A stretch of DNA of 64,000 nucleotides, from positions 10,428,501 to 10,492,500 of the forward strand of contig AP031351.1 in assembly GCA_037833965.1 (NCBI GenBank). The letters run 5' to 3'. The DNA is from Marchantia polymorpha subsp. ruderalis. Lineage: Eukaryota; Streptophyta; Marchantiopsida; Marchantiales; Marchantiaceae. Below, in pieces: positions 24,259-37,000 of this stretch. The translations under genes and the position numbers were made by a program. The notes under the pieces were generated by a model. It had not been told where the DNA came from. It did no database searches and saw only the letters and a list, made by a program, of their open reading frames with translations. Positions within the stretch are counted from its first letter, which is position 1, and every line of letters begins with the position of its first letter.

Positions 24259-25000
24259 GTAGCAATATTTAATTGAATTTTATTTTTATACATAATTTTA
24301 TTAATTATAATTTTTATTTACCAAATTTGACATGATTTTTTTCCTAAAACTTTAAGAATATATTTTATTTTATTGAAGATATTTCTAACACTTAAATAAA
24401 AAATTAATGATTTCAAAAAAATGAAGATTTTGGAAGTAAACATTTTTAGAACTTTACTAAGGTGTTATACATTTTAATTAAAAATCGGTAAAGCTATTTG
24501 TTTAACATATGAACCAGATTCAACGATCTTTATTATGTAAATATCTCATGTTAATTACATGATGTTAATTCTTTTTTGTAATTTTTTAGAATATGATTTT
24601 TTATAAATATTTAAATTGTATCGTTAATAACATGTTATATCGTTTGATAAAATATTTAAAACTATATGCAGATAAAGTCAAAGTTTGATTTTAATCATCA
24701 TCTAAAATCACAACATTATTTTTTGCATCATAAATAACAATATGGTTGTACTCGCAATTCTATCTTCATCATCATATGCATCACTAGATCATCCGATATG
24801 AAATTAAAAACTGTTCACAAAGTCTTTATTGCAAATGAAGATCATTTGCTATTTGGTAATCAGTCATCTACGAGTAAAGTAATGCCTCAAGCAATGTGAT
24901 CAAGTACTTTTCCCTTCTTCTTTTTTCTTCAACAAACAAACATATCGCATATATTTCCTTCTCACTTTAGTACGCCATAGATACATATCGTAATCGTACA

Positions 25001-26230
25001 TTTGTCTATTCTGGGCGGGGTAACAAAACAAGCTATCGGATACGGAATAAGCATCGGAAAGAAAGATCGGAATCGTCTACACCAGCCTTGACTTCATAAC
25101 GTTATTCCTCTCCATGGAAAACAGGTGAGTAATGGAAGGAGTTCTGGTATAGAAGATTGACTTTGGTCTTTCAATTTCACTGAAACATGCGGGCCATTAT
25201 TGGAGGTAAATAGCTCACTTTCAGTGCTGTGACGCACGCAAGCCAAGTTCAGCGAACGTCGTGATAATTGCAAAATGATTACATTGTGTTCATGCAGACT
25301 TCCGCATCGCTCGAGATCAAAACTTATCCATCTCCTGCTCATGGTGGGCAGTAGATTTTACGAAGCTCGAATGCGCGGTGGCGCTTTTCCCCAAGTCGCT
25401 GTTGAGATACATTGCCGAGTGTCTATGTTTCTCGTTTCTGCATGAAGACAAAAAGTTTTCAGCAAGTGCTTCCTGTCTGTTTGACTGAGCAGCCCTCTGG
25501 CTCAAGCCGCAATGAGTGCTGTACCTATTGATGTGGGCCTAGTTTTCAGTGTTCAAAAGGAAGGGCAAATTCATACATTTGATCGCGGCTTTTTTCACTG
25601 GAGGCCATCTTCTCCTTTTGGTCATCGCATGGAAAACGAGGCGAAATCAGCGTACGATCCCCACAGCAGAGAACGAGAGCGAAGACGATGTATGATATGT
25701 ACACCAACGCAAAGCGTGTTTAGCTCATGGAAAAAGTTCGACTTGAAAGCGTGGCATGCAAGTTGAAGGAGGAAGCAGAAGATGAGCGAGGATGGTTCGA
25801 AACTAGTGCCGAATTCGTAGAGCGTCATCAGCAAAGTTACCGAGCTCCGAAGGCCTCAATGATCGAGGATTCATGACAGAGGCAGGGGCCCAGGATCAGT
25901 CGCATCCGAGACGTGGAGAGGATCTGCAATTTGGACTTTGGATGAGGAGTAAGGGGCCGACCGTTGACGGAGTTACTGACCAGGGCCTGACTAAAGGTCG
26001 TGAGTTAACCGAGCGCGGATGTCGAACCGTTGGGTGTCTGGCATTGAGACCGGGAGTTATCTGTGGAGGTCATGCATCCGCATCGTGGCTCCATTCTCAT
26101 CCTCTCTCTTCCTCTGGGGACGAGCTCCGCGCCATATCTATCTGATATCCGCATTCCTGTCTCTCTCCCTCGGATTCTGATTCCATAAGCTTTCGTTTAA
26201 AAATTCGATCCCTCGCACTCGAGTAAAGTA
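25001..26230. other. GC-richer island with no recognisable gene
   Basis: Composition rises sharply here compared with both AT-rich flanks. ORFs of 60-90 codons occur on both strands (for example minus 25094-25342 and plus 25873-26145), but none shows a domain or typical codon pattern that I recognise. It could be a lineage-specific gene, a noncoding transcript, or a gene remnant. I assign no product. Confidence 0.4.
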
Positions 26231-29200
26231 TTATGTTCTCCGATTCGATGCGGCATGCTATGACATTGTAAACCCATGTGAAATTTTATGTATTTATTTT
26301 CTTCAAACCTGTCGCAAGCAATCTATAATTCATAATAAATTCTATAATAAATTTTTCATATACAGTGGAATCATTTAAGATTATAGATATATTTACATCT
26401 TCTTTTTTTATATCATCATTTATTTTCTATTTATCAAAAAGTAATTTCATGTGTCATATATTGCAGAAAAATCCATTTAATAATACATCTTTAACTTCAA
26501 AAGTAATGTATTTTCTTTATTGATTTAAATTTTAGTTCAATTAGATTTTCAATCAAACAACAAAACATATTTATATATTACAAAATATTTTATTCAAAAT
26601 CATTGTGACTTACTATTTTGAAGTGCATAGAAATTGTGTTATGTTTCCACCATGTTTTTCTAATTATGAGGTTATAAATTTGACAATAACAGATTTAAGA
26701 TTTAACATATATAGATCACATTTTTAGTAAAAAAAACCAAATTTTGAAAATAAAAGAATTCTTTAAAACAAGAATATATTTTGAACTTCTGATTCTAACT
26801 AAAATGATATAATTATCATATTTGTAATTGAAATTCAATTTTTATAAAATTCAAAAATTTAATCATTTAAAAAAAATCTAAAGCTCACAAAGCTCAAGTA
26901 CACAGTTTCAACAATAATTTATTTAAAACTTAGAAAGCATGTTTAGATTTTCAAGTGATTTGTATGTTTTTTAAACTTCAAATCAAATTGTAATAAAAAA
27001 AATTAAAAAATTAAAAAAATTAATTTAGAAATTTATTTTTTTTAAAATTTTTTTCAAATTGGTATGATATTCACATATTGTGCCACATCTACAAGATTGT
27101 ATGAGCTTTATACTTTGATATCTTGAATGTATAGATTAGATATAGATCTTATCATGAATATATGCCAGTATACTTCATGTTGGATGACACTTCACATACA
27201 ACAACTATTAAATCATTTACATACTTTTATGTTTTTAAGAACCTGAACAAATGAAGGTCTACAACACTTTTGTAGCGTTTAGATTTAGTATTAAAATTTT
27301 TTTTTAAGTTCAATTGTGAATTTAATAAATAATATAGATGTTTGAGTAACAGAAATTTGATGGGAAAAAATTGTAAAAATATAACAAACTCAAATATTTG
27401 ATTACGTTACTGATAGACATGATTTTGAGATTTTGTTGATAAATGAAATCAAATTGTAAGAGTTAAAATCAAAAATTAATAAAAAGTGAAACGCATAAAT
27501 AAATGAAAGTAAACGAGTCCTCATCTAAAGTGGTTCACCACATAGGACTACCTCAGAAAACACGCATGCAAGAGTTTACTAGAGTATGTCAAAGCCTTGT
27601 AGAGTACAAATATCTTGGGGGTATTTAAACCTGAGTTCAGGAATGTCCTAACTGAAAATAGCGAGTACATGAGGTTACTCTACAATTAGAGTTAACCATA
27701 ACACAAATGAATCATGTATTTTTAGCACAAATGCATCTTTATCAAATGATTTTTAGCATATATACAGTATATTATAATTCATATGATATAAATCTTTTTT
27801 TAAATGTAAGATAGTAACAAAAAAGGTTCTATTCAAATGTGAATTTATTTTCAAATTATTAGTTTGAAATATTAATGAAGAAAAGAATAATTTGAATTAA
27901 AATTTATTTCAATATCAAAATAAAAGTTTTATTTTCGAAAAAAATAATTAAGTAAAAGTTTGAGATAATTTGAACAATTTGATGATAGATTTCAATACAA
28001 ATAAATTTATTTAAAAGATAAATCAAAAAATAAAAATAATTTTTTTGCAGATTTTAATTTGATCTATTTGAAATTGAATAGTGCAAGGCTCAACTTTTTA
28101 TAGATCATAATTTTGAAAATATTTTCAAAAAATATAATTATTTCAAGAAAAACTTTAAAAGGGATTAATTTGAATGATGTAATTTATTTAATATCATAAT
28201 TTCACATTTTTCTGAATTTTAAAAAAATTGAAACGTATGATTGAAGAAATATTTTCAGTTGTATCTTCTGAATTGTAATGTTTAGAATTTGACATATTAA
28301 TACGAAGTTTAATTTAATTAAATAAATAAAATTTAAAAGATATTTATCAATGAAGTTTTAGATAATAGTAAAATGAGTTACATATTATACATACATCATA
28401 AATTTTATAATGAAATTTAGTTTCAGATCGACATGATTTTTTAATGAAAATTCTATTTGCAGAAGATTTAAAATGAAAAAGGCTTAATTATTTTCAAAAT
28501 TCATCTAACCTACAAAAAAAATTTAAAGAAATTTCGATATACATTACTATTGTTAGAATTTAAGACATGAGCAATACATTCAATTTTACATGGTCAATAG
28601 AACATGTATATGCATGAAATAATACTTCTCACACTGAACAAATTTAAATCTACCGGTAAATGTAGCAAGAAAAAGTTATTCGTGATCAAAGAGTAAAAAA
28701 TAGTAAATCTTTTATACTTGTTACAACAAAGAGTAGAAGGTACCTCTTTCAAATTACAAAATGTATGATATGATAGATTTAACTTTGAGTTCAGATTTTG
28801 ATTGAATGTTTTTAATATGATGCATTAAATTTTGAATTATATCTCAGTGAGTTAAAAAATCGATTAAAAAACAAAGTTACATTGAGTATATAATAAAAAA
28901 ATAAAATGAATTTGATGAGGTTTTTTCAAATTGAGTAAACATTAGAAAAAGATTATGAATTTGATGAGATTTTTCAATAAAATTGAGTAGTACTCTAAAA
29001 ATATAACTCTAAACCATCTATACCTAGATATAGATATATCTGTAAGTTATAGATTTTAAAGTCCATCTATAACTTACAGATCTTATCATAAAGTGTAGAA
29101 CAATATTGAGTATGATAAATAAAAATTAAAATTCTTAAATGATTATATTAAAATATTGAATATGTTGAATTTTTATGATCCAGATTTTTGTGCAATTGTT

Positions 29201-29290
29201 TATACTTCCATACATGGAAGTTCAAACCTATGCATATTATTTCTACACATATCGACATCAGTAAATGATTGCTAAATATATTTTAGTTTA
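26231..29290. other. AT-rich gene desert with one LTR-like relic
   Basis: Very AT-rich, with almost no ORFs. Around 27520-27690 a mixed-composition stretch resembles a diverged Copia-type LTR. Nothing else recognised. Confidence 0.6.
27515..27700. mobile_element. Possible solo LTR relic of a Copia-type element (fossil)
   Basis: The stretch carries the same order of phrases as the LTRs at 15.1 and 18.3 kb: GTGGTTCACC, then a CTACCTC block, AGAGTACAAAT, GTATTTAAACC, and a closing GAGTTAACC. Similarity is weak and no internal region is attached. If real it is an old, broken solo LTR or fragment. Confidence 0.35.
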
Positions 29291-30600
29291 TATTTGTGCT
29301 TGGATCAATTAGTTGGAATGGACGCTCGCTCCTTTTGAAGCAAAAATAAGGGGTTGATGACTGAGTCTTGAAGAGGAAAATCATCACAAAACTCCACTCC
29401 ATAACATGCTTTAGTGAAACGTAATCTCACATCGACATGTGACGCTATTTGGACCTAGCTCACTTAGACCCTTTGGATCTGAAATTTTCCTTCTTCAAGA
29501 ATAAATCCTAATTGGGTATTGATAGATCCTTTTTGCTGCAGGACTGGTTCCCTCTCATAACTCCCAATTCCTATGCTTTATGTTGTTCCAAGATAGATCC
29601 TAATTTTGCAAAGCCGGTTCCCCGACAAGCAGTCTGTAAGAGGACCGGCTCTGGCGCTTTCATCGCACAGCGAAGATCCCAGGTCAAGTCTAATGCAGAG
29701 CCGAGCTCGGATCTGGTTCAGATGCTGCGATCCGAGCCGTCGGGGAGCTTCAGAAATAACCCCATACCGACCAACTGGAACTCACGGGCAGGCAGGCGGG
29801 CAGGCGGGCCAGGAAGGAAGGAAGGAAGGAAGGAAGAAATGGAGAGGGAGAAAAGGAAGAGGAAAAGCGAAGGCCGAGGAACGTAGGTCAGTTTACCCGT
29901 GGGGCGGGGCCCACCACGCTCGCTTGCACACAAGAGACTAGATTCTAGAGCGCGGGGCAGTAAATCGGATTTGGTCAGCTTAAGCTAATGAAGGAATGAT
30001 GCCCGCCGAGTCGGAGGATGCAAAGGGCCGTCGCGAATGATGCGGATAATTGTGCGCTCCGGCTCCGCCTTATAAGGCCCGGCCACCTTCTTCCTCTGGA
30101 ACATTTTCCTCCACCATCTGCTTCGCGCTCCAGCTGCTTGCTCGCTCGCTCGATCGATCGGCCGCTGCTGCCGTGAATTATCGTCGGTTGCATCTGCTTT
30201 CCGGTTTCGTCAATCTGGCGATTGCTGGGTCGGATTGCAATTCCTCCTCGGCCGGGACCATCATCAGCTTCTCCATGGTTCAGAGATTTCGTCTGATGCA
30301 TTTTAGACGTGGAGCGCGGTTGACTTCGTCGTCGTCCGAACGAGAACGCGCTGCGCATTTGCTCCTTTCGTGTTTGCGCCGAGTGTAGAGAGTGCGGTGG
30401 TCACGTCGTGCGACTGCGTTCGGTTCACTTCGAGGGATGGTCTCGTCCTGAGACAGTCGAGAGCTATCGCCTGAATTTTGTAAACGGGTTTGCGGATTCA
30501 GGACTCGCACTCGCTGAATTTCCTGAGCTCCGACAGTTGTTGGTGGGAGTGCCGAGCCGGATCCGCTTTTTCTTTCGCCCCTGTCGATCGAGAAGCCACA
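29290..30600 (+). promoter_or_regulatory. 5' flank and probable 5' UTR of the dynein light chain gene
   Basis: GC content rises toward the gene. A TATAAG motif at 30071-30076 (context CCTTATAAGGCC) is the best core-promoter candidate, which would leave a 5' UTR of about 500 bases with several short upstream ATGs. GGCA/GGCG and GGAA microsatellites lie at about 29786-29836. ORFs of up to 156 codons across this region, on both strands, overlap one another and show no domain. Confidence 0.4.
29786..29836. repeat. (GGCA/GGCG)n and (GGAA)n microsatellites
   Basis: Runs of GGCA/GGCG units followed directly by about six GGAA units, upstream of the dynein light chain gene. Confidence 0.9.
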
Positions 30601-31124
30601 ATGTTGGAAGGCAAAGCCATCGTCGGCGAGACTGACATGCCAGCCAAGATGCAGGCTCATGCCATGCGCTGTGCTTCCGAGGCTCTGGACTCGTTCGACG
30701 TCACAGACTGCAAGGACATAGCGTGCTACATCAAGAAGGTACTCACTCATGCTTTACCAGTTTCCTGCGTTCATTCATGTCCATGTTACAGTGTCCCTTG
30801 TTCTGCATCTGCATAAAGCTTGCCAAGGTTGTGGCAATTGATCACATTCGCGGATTGGATTGGATTGGAATGGAATGAACGAGTCGCTCGCTCACCTAGC
30901 ATGTACAGCATTATGAGGCTCTTGCGGCTCTGCTCGGAGAAGAGCATAATAAGGACTGACAACGAGCCCATTGTGATGCACAGGACTTCGACAAATCTTA
31001 CGGACCCGGGTGGCAGTGCGTGGTGGGAACGAGTTTTGGTTCTTATGTGACGCACTCGTGCGGGAACTTCATCCATTTTTGCCTGGGACGCATGGCCGTC
31101 ATGCTATTCAGGGGCGTGTCATGA
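30601..31124 (+). CDS. Dynein light chain, LC8 (DYNLL) type
   Basis: LC8-family light chain, a small dimeric hub protein of axonemal and cytoplasmic dynein that also works outside dynein. Two exons, 30601-30738 and 30984-31124, joined in phase 0 across a 245-base GT-AG intron, give 92 residues, the normal LC8 length. Seen in the protein: MLEGKAIVGETDMPAKMQ at the start, ASEALDSFDVTDCKDIA, then FDKSYGPGWQCVVGTSFGSY and VTHSCGNFIHF, ending MLFRGVS. The FDK.YGPGWQCVVG.SFGS.VTHS block is diagnostic. Flowering plants keep LC8-like genes without dynein heavy chains, so the gene does not by itself show motile sperm. The start ATG has context CACAATGTTGG and matches the family N-terminus. Confidence 0.95.
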
Positions 31125-34100
31125 GGGCACGACCGAGCGCTCGCCTGATCACATCAGGGTTTGCCAGAGTTCCAAATTTTAGCGTAGCCTATCAAACATG
31201 TGCGGTGTACGCGATGACACCACACCACACCACACCACACCACGACAATTTCGGAGATCGAGCGATCGATCGGATCAGTTCTCGGTTCAACGAATGGGCA
31301 CAGTTCGTCATGACAACATTTCATCTCATCCCCTTCGTCCTTCTCGTCGTAGATTATTTTTTCAAACTACCTCGAGATGAAAGACCGAGAGCCCCTCTCG
31401 TGTACATATGCTCCTCCTGCACAGACGTGAGCAGTCCAAGTCCAGGTTCTGGTAGCTGATTCCGCTGTAAATGCAATCATTATTTATCGTCCACCAATAT
31501 ATAAATAATACTCGTCATTGACGGATGGATTGTTACTGAAGTAAACACCTGGCCTGGCCCACCTGTTCCTCCTCAGCCTTGTAGTTTGTTTACCACGTGG
31601 AACTCAAGCGTTGATTCTCCAGATTGGTGGAAAGCGTTTCGTAATCATGCCGTAAGCAGCGCGAAATTCCCATCACTGGGATTCAGTCTCAACATGGCTG
31701 CCGAGTAAATCTGTGCTTCGAAATTGATAACTCGCACTCTCTTCTCTCAATCCCCAAGCGACATAACAAAGAGCATCGGGACTTGTAGCTGAATTCGGAA
31801 GTATGTTTCTGACAGTGTTCGGCACCGTCGTGACACACGCTCGTGATTGGCAATCGCGACAGTGGCAATTCGTACGATGATGAGCTGGAGAGAACATGTT
31901 TCTCAAGTGCGGTGGCTGCGGAATTGCATATTGGCAAGAAGTACGATGTCCTTCAGAGCCACTGACAGCCAGATGTCTCACAAGCTCGAAGACTGACTGG
32001 CCCAAGCACCCAGCGAAGACGTACTATGATCAGCTGGCTGGCCGACATCTCTCTCATCTCCGTGATTATCGAACCGAAGATTGCGCGTCGTGATGGGGCA
32101 AGTGGCTCCGAAGCTAGACAACGAACGAACCTAGAATTCCAACATGTGCGGCGGTTTGAGCCCACGTTGTTGCCGAATGCTTCAGGTGAGCAAGGACCAC
32201 GACACGACGTTCCATGGGCCTCTCCTCCGACCAAGTTCCAATCTCTGAACAACAATCAGCTACAATTCGGGTCCCAGGTCCGACCGACACATGCGCTACG
32301 GCTGTCGCCACAGAATCTCGCTCTTCCTTTCAAAATCACATCTGAGCATGCTTTGGACCGATTCCAGAAGCCCGAAGGTGCCCTACAGAATCGCACATGT
32401 CTGAGGGTGGACTTTGGCAGACGGAGAATGACTTCTGAACCTTGCCCAAAGCATCCCCTAGGCCTACAGTCAAGACATACCGATCCGGAGTGACGACGAG
32501 GTGCACTCCAACGCAGTCCTGTAAGCTTCAATGTCTGCGAGCTTTCCTCGCTTCTTCTTTTCGAGATTCTTCTTGTTTCGAATTCGTCAGGAGTCCAGAG
32601 TGAGGGGAACACCAGGAACCTTCGCTGGGAGAAAAAATAAAGGCAGGCGAATAAAAAAGTGAAGTGGAGAGAGAGCTGTAAAGTCCGCCGGTCATCGCCA
32701 TCGCCATCGCCATCGCGTAGCATTGGGTCCAGCCGCAAAGACGACGACGCAAGGCGTTTCCCGATAAGCGTCCAGCTCCTTCCATGGCGCGCTCGTCCAT
32801 CGTCGATCCAGCAGAGGAGTGGACCCTGGGCTGCTGCAAGGCCATGAAACTTTCCAACCAACGAGCGATCGATCAATCAGTCAATCCGAAAAGATCCAAC
32901 CGATCCATGGCGACCGATTCTGAGAATTGCTGTACCGTCTCTCAGATATAAGCCGCCTCTGCTGCGTTTCCAGTTGGATTCTCCATGTTTCCACACGTCT
33001 TATGTCACGGGCCTTGTCCATGTCAGTTGCCTCCAATAAGATTCCTTCTCTGGGCTCGGAATATGAAGATTTTATTCTCGTCGCTGCCTAGTCCCTAGGT
33101 TCCGTGGGTCCCACCACTATTCCTCTTCGCTCTTTTTCATGTGAAAGGTGTATAGAAAAAGATGAGGATACCCATCAAGGCGCGCATTGTGATGCCATTG
33201 AGAGTGAACCAATTCCAGCATCGGGTAAAATAAATAAATAAATAAATAAACACATTTGTACAAGCCAGTTATCTACACGTAATATCGTGAAGGTTTTCAC
33301 CGCCCAGTAATAACACATCTCGGGCATGTCGTAGATAAAACTCATATCCCCATTAAAAGAAAAATCATCAGCACACAACCAAAACCTACTTTTTTCAATT
33401 GAAGATAGAAATTTATTTACCAAAGTAATTTCAAGACATATAAAAGATCCCTTACTACAAAAGGCTCTCATGTCAAAACCAACCCCACCCCACATCCTTA
33501 TTGACATGATAGATAAGTATCACGAACAATAATTTCTGTGAAACATAAAGCAAATAACGTAATACTCCAATCAAATAAAACGAAAAGCTATAGATAGATG
33601 TAAAAGTAGATGTAGGTGCTGAGAACGACATCGGTTACTCTTCCCACAACTTTACATCCTATCGTTGCATTTTAGCGCACTGAATTGTGGAGTGTTTGAC
33701 TATGGTGGAATAGAGGATAGTGCATGAAAATCAAGCCTGTGGCTACATGTAAGTGGTTGGGTCATCTGTTCCACTCTCAAACTTTTCACACCTTCAGCAA
33801 TTCCCAGTATGTGCCGTGATTGGGATCTAGCTGTTTTCACGGGGTTGAAATGCATCCTGAAGGCCATTCCTAGATTGTCCAGTGGCTTGGATCTAGCTGT
33901 TTTTTATGCGGGCCAGTGTAGGGGATAGAATGCGTGTAAGACACACTGGTTCCAAACATGGGGAAAATCATTTACTGAGTCTACCTTTCGATGAGGGCGG
34001 CCCCTCTTCCACACCTTCCGCATGCACTCATTGGACCTCACTCACAGCTTTCGTAGAAGCCCAACAAGCTGCTGCTGCTGCTGCAATCGTCTGTGCCGTG

Positions 34101-37000
34101 CCGTGGTTCCGATCGAGCCCTCGATCTATGTCTGAAACATTACCGGGGGACGTATAAATTTACAGGTGATTTGGAAAAACAATCGGATGAGCACTGGTGG
34201 GACAACTGATTGGGCCTTGTGGGACTCGTTGCGATACATCCCAACCCAATTGAAGATGCCGTTCTATTCTAATCCCGAAATCCGTCGCAGCTGTGCTGTA
34301 TGTAGAACTGTCGAGGCCAGTGGCAAAAGATGCTACCATGGTTTGCGTGAAGGGGCAGAGGAATAATTTGGCTCGGAAGCACATCAGGCCGAGCCTCGGA
34401 GGGGAAGGGCTGCCCGACCGACCAACCGCCCGTGTGTACGTAGGCCCTTCTGATTCATTGCATCTTGCTCATGCAGATGACGATGGCAACAACATGACAA
34501 TGCATAGCTATCTACATGCTCTCGGCCCAATGAAGGCAGCAGCTGAGCAGTCTTCGATTCCATAGGTTCGCGGGACTACGAAAGTAAAAGCTATTCCGCC
34601 TTTCCTTCCCAATCCTCTCTTCTCTTCTCTTCTACCAAACGCTACGATGTCCTACTAGTAGTGCTGAACGGGATGGGATGTACGATGGACGTGACAACTA
34701 TCTCCGAGAAGAAATCGCATCGTTATCTTTGACGTCCTAATGTTATTTTACAGATATTTTCCCTCTCGACTGTCGAAGTTAATGCATGAATCTTCGTGTA
34801 CATGTCTTGCTATTCTTAGGACGATAAGTTAGAACCCTATCGCCGTCACCAGCCACCAATGGCCTCTAGTTTCACGTCGACCTTCTCATCCTATTCTAGC
34901 TTCTCTCTGCTCAGCATCGCCACGGCTCTTACGTGTTCTTCTGCTAACTACTTGCAAATAAGATATGTACATGTACGTGGGGTATGATGATGCTCTAGTC
35001 CTTCATATTCCCTCATATTCGCACTTTCAGTTCAGCACCTTTCTTGGTGGCGAGACTCATTTGAAGAGTATTCAGAGAAACTCTGTAGAAGAAATTTCTC
35101 GGGACATTTCCCGCACCTTTGGAGAGTCAAGTCCTAGTTTACGACGACTCGATTGTTTGCTGATCCATGCTTTGAGCATTATGACTTTTCGGCTATCTGC
35201 TTGTTCCTAGATCTTTTAGATTATTTTACCACAGATAGCCATCCACCGTAAATCACACAAACTCGTCCTTCTTTCTGAAGAAAGGTACCGCTGTTACTAC
35301 TGATTTATGTGGACAGTTGGAATGCAAAACCCATGGCACAAGGATATGTTTATGACTTATGACTTGCGGTTTTGGCAAGCCATAAATACACCATATATTT
35401 ATATCGAATAGGAGGGCATATTGTTGGAAATAATTTTTGGTTTCAGATAAAATCTAGACATTAGGTGGTCACCGGACGGAAGGCTTTGGACTAGATTCTT
35501 TTAGTGGACTTTTTCAGAGTTCGACTCAAGTTTGAATAGTCTTGAAGTAAATTCGAAGGGTCAAGCTCCTCAAGTGTGACAACATTCTCATCCATTTGAT
35601 TGACCTAGGTTCAAAGTCGAAGATGAACAAGCAAAGAGTACTGATAGTGGGTCAATGAGGAGAGACTCAGAGACGGAAGAGGCATGTATTATGGTTGAAG
35701 GAGGTTTGTGTCTACATACCATCCCATTGGATTAACGTTCATCGAAGGTCCTCCTTGACAGTTGATCGTACTGCAACGAGAAATGAAGACGTAAGCTTTG
35801 AACTGGAGCTGACTGTACAAAATCTACTTTTGGAACAAATTTTACTTTCTTCTTCCAAAATACACTGGCTTAGTAGACCGATCGCAGCAAGTCAGGACTT
35901 GATCACTTCTTGTCCACGCAATCGCACAAGTGTCGAGGACCCTGGGGTTTTACCTCGAGAAGAGAAAACATCAAGAGAAAAAATTGTTTTCTATTGTTTT
36001 GTTAATAAGAAAACATTCTCGAGGCCAAACTTCTTTCGGAAACTTTATAGCATGTCGAGGAGTAATTTCGTTGTTCACAATAGTAGAAAGCACACGTAGC
36101 AGGAAAAGTTTCCAGCCTTCGAAACATAAATCCGCCATGCTCATTCGCTCATGATGCACACTGCAGCTGTTACGATGTCTGCGCAGGTCCTGGGCCTTAT
36201 ATTCTCTTGCTAATGCAGATGATGGACGTTCGCCCCCTGCTTATCTGGTGCTGGCTGTCCACACTTGTGGCTATATGTGGCTGACCATGACCAACACGTC
36301 ATTTGTGAAGGACAGTATCTCGTCGTCTGGTGTCGCAATTTTACTTGACTGCCGTACTCACTTTTCAGATTTCGAGAAGAGGTTTCCGTGAATTGACATC
36401 ACTGCTCCAGATACGGCTCGAGTCTGCTCTCTCCCTCTCTCTCTCTCGTCCCGTTTCAGATCTCTCGATGAAGACCTGCAGAACGTTGGAGGTAAAGCTG
36501 GAGAAATAGAAATGGTAGAATATCTCAGTAATCCTCGAAGCTATCAGTTGGAAGCCAATTGGGTTGCGGTATAAAATCCTTTTCATCAGAAGTGCTTGAT
36601 TCTTTCGATGACAGTTGTCATGAATGATGGGTTCCTGGTCTTTCATCATGGACGAGGAACGATGGCCGTAAAATTTATCAAACATGGATGTCTCGCCGTT
36701 CTCTCAACGTCCTGGACAGGTCTTTGCGATGTGTCTCTGGCTCATTCAATGTGTCTTCTAAAGAACTTTCCGTTCTAGTGGATTCGAGGTGGTGACGAAT
36801 CGCATTTCCATTCCAGTTCTTACCATTGACAAAACAGTACGAATCATTAAACAATAAGAGACCTGAATCCAAGGAGTGAGTGGAAAACATGTCGGCTTCG
36901 CAGAAACGCGCTTAGAGAAGGGGATGAGAGAGAGAGGGAGGGAGAGAGGACTTTGATACTTAGCCATTATTTGCGAAAATAAAAGTACAACTAACCATGG
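31125..37000. other. GC-richer intergenic block without recognisable genes
   Basis: The first part should contain the dynein light chain 3' UTR. The rest is near-balanced in composition, unlike the flanking deserts, with many overlapping medium ORFs on both strands (longest minus 32256-32876, 206 codons). None gives a recognisable domain, and the reading frames look like chance in GC-richer DNA. It contains microsatellites: CACAC units at about 31216-31242, CATCGC units at 32693-32716, AAAT units at 33227-33249, CT/GA runs near 36420-36450 and 36925-36950. It may host noncoding transcripts or lineage-specific genes. Confidence 0.5.
32693..32716. repeat. (CATCGC)n short tandem repeat
   Basis: Four copies of the hexamer in a row. 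On the minus strand it would encode alternating Asp-Gly or Met-Ala in chance frames. Confidence 0.9.

Larger units (their letters stand above)
22499..25000. other. AT-rich intergenic DNA with local repeats
   Basis: No gene recognised. It holds a perfect hairpin (23077-23112), a repeated segment of about 70 bases (23293 and 23675), and an AT dinucleotide run (24218-24258). An ORF at 22800-23018 has no recognisable domain. Confidence 0.6.

Noticed and set aside
32256-32876. Minus-strand ORF of 206 codons
   Set aside because: It has no recognisable domain, overlaps other frames of similar length, and includes a hexamer repeat. It is not supported as a gene without expression data.
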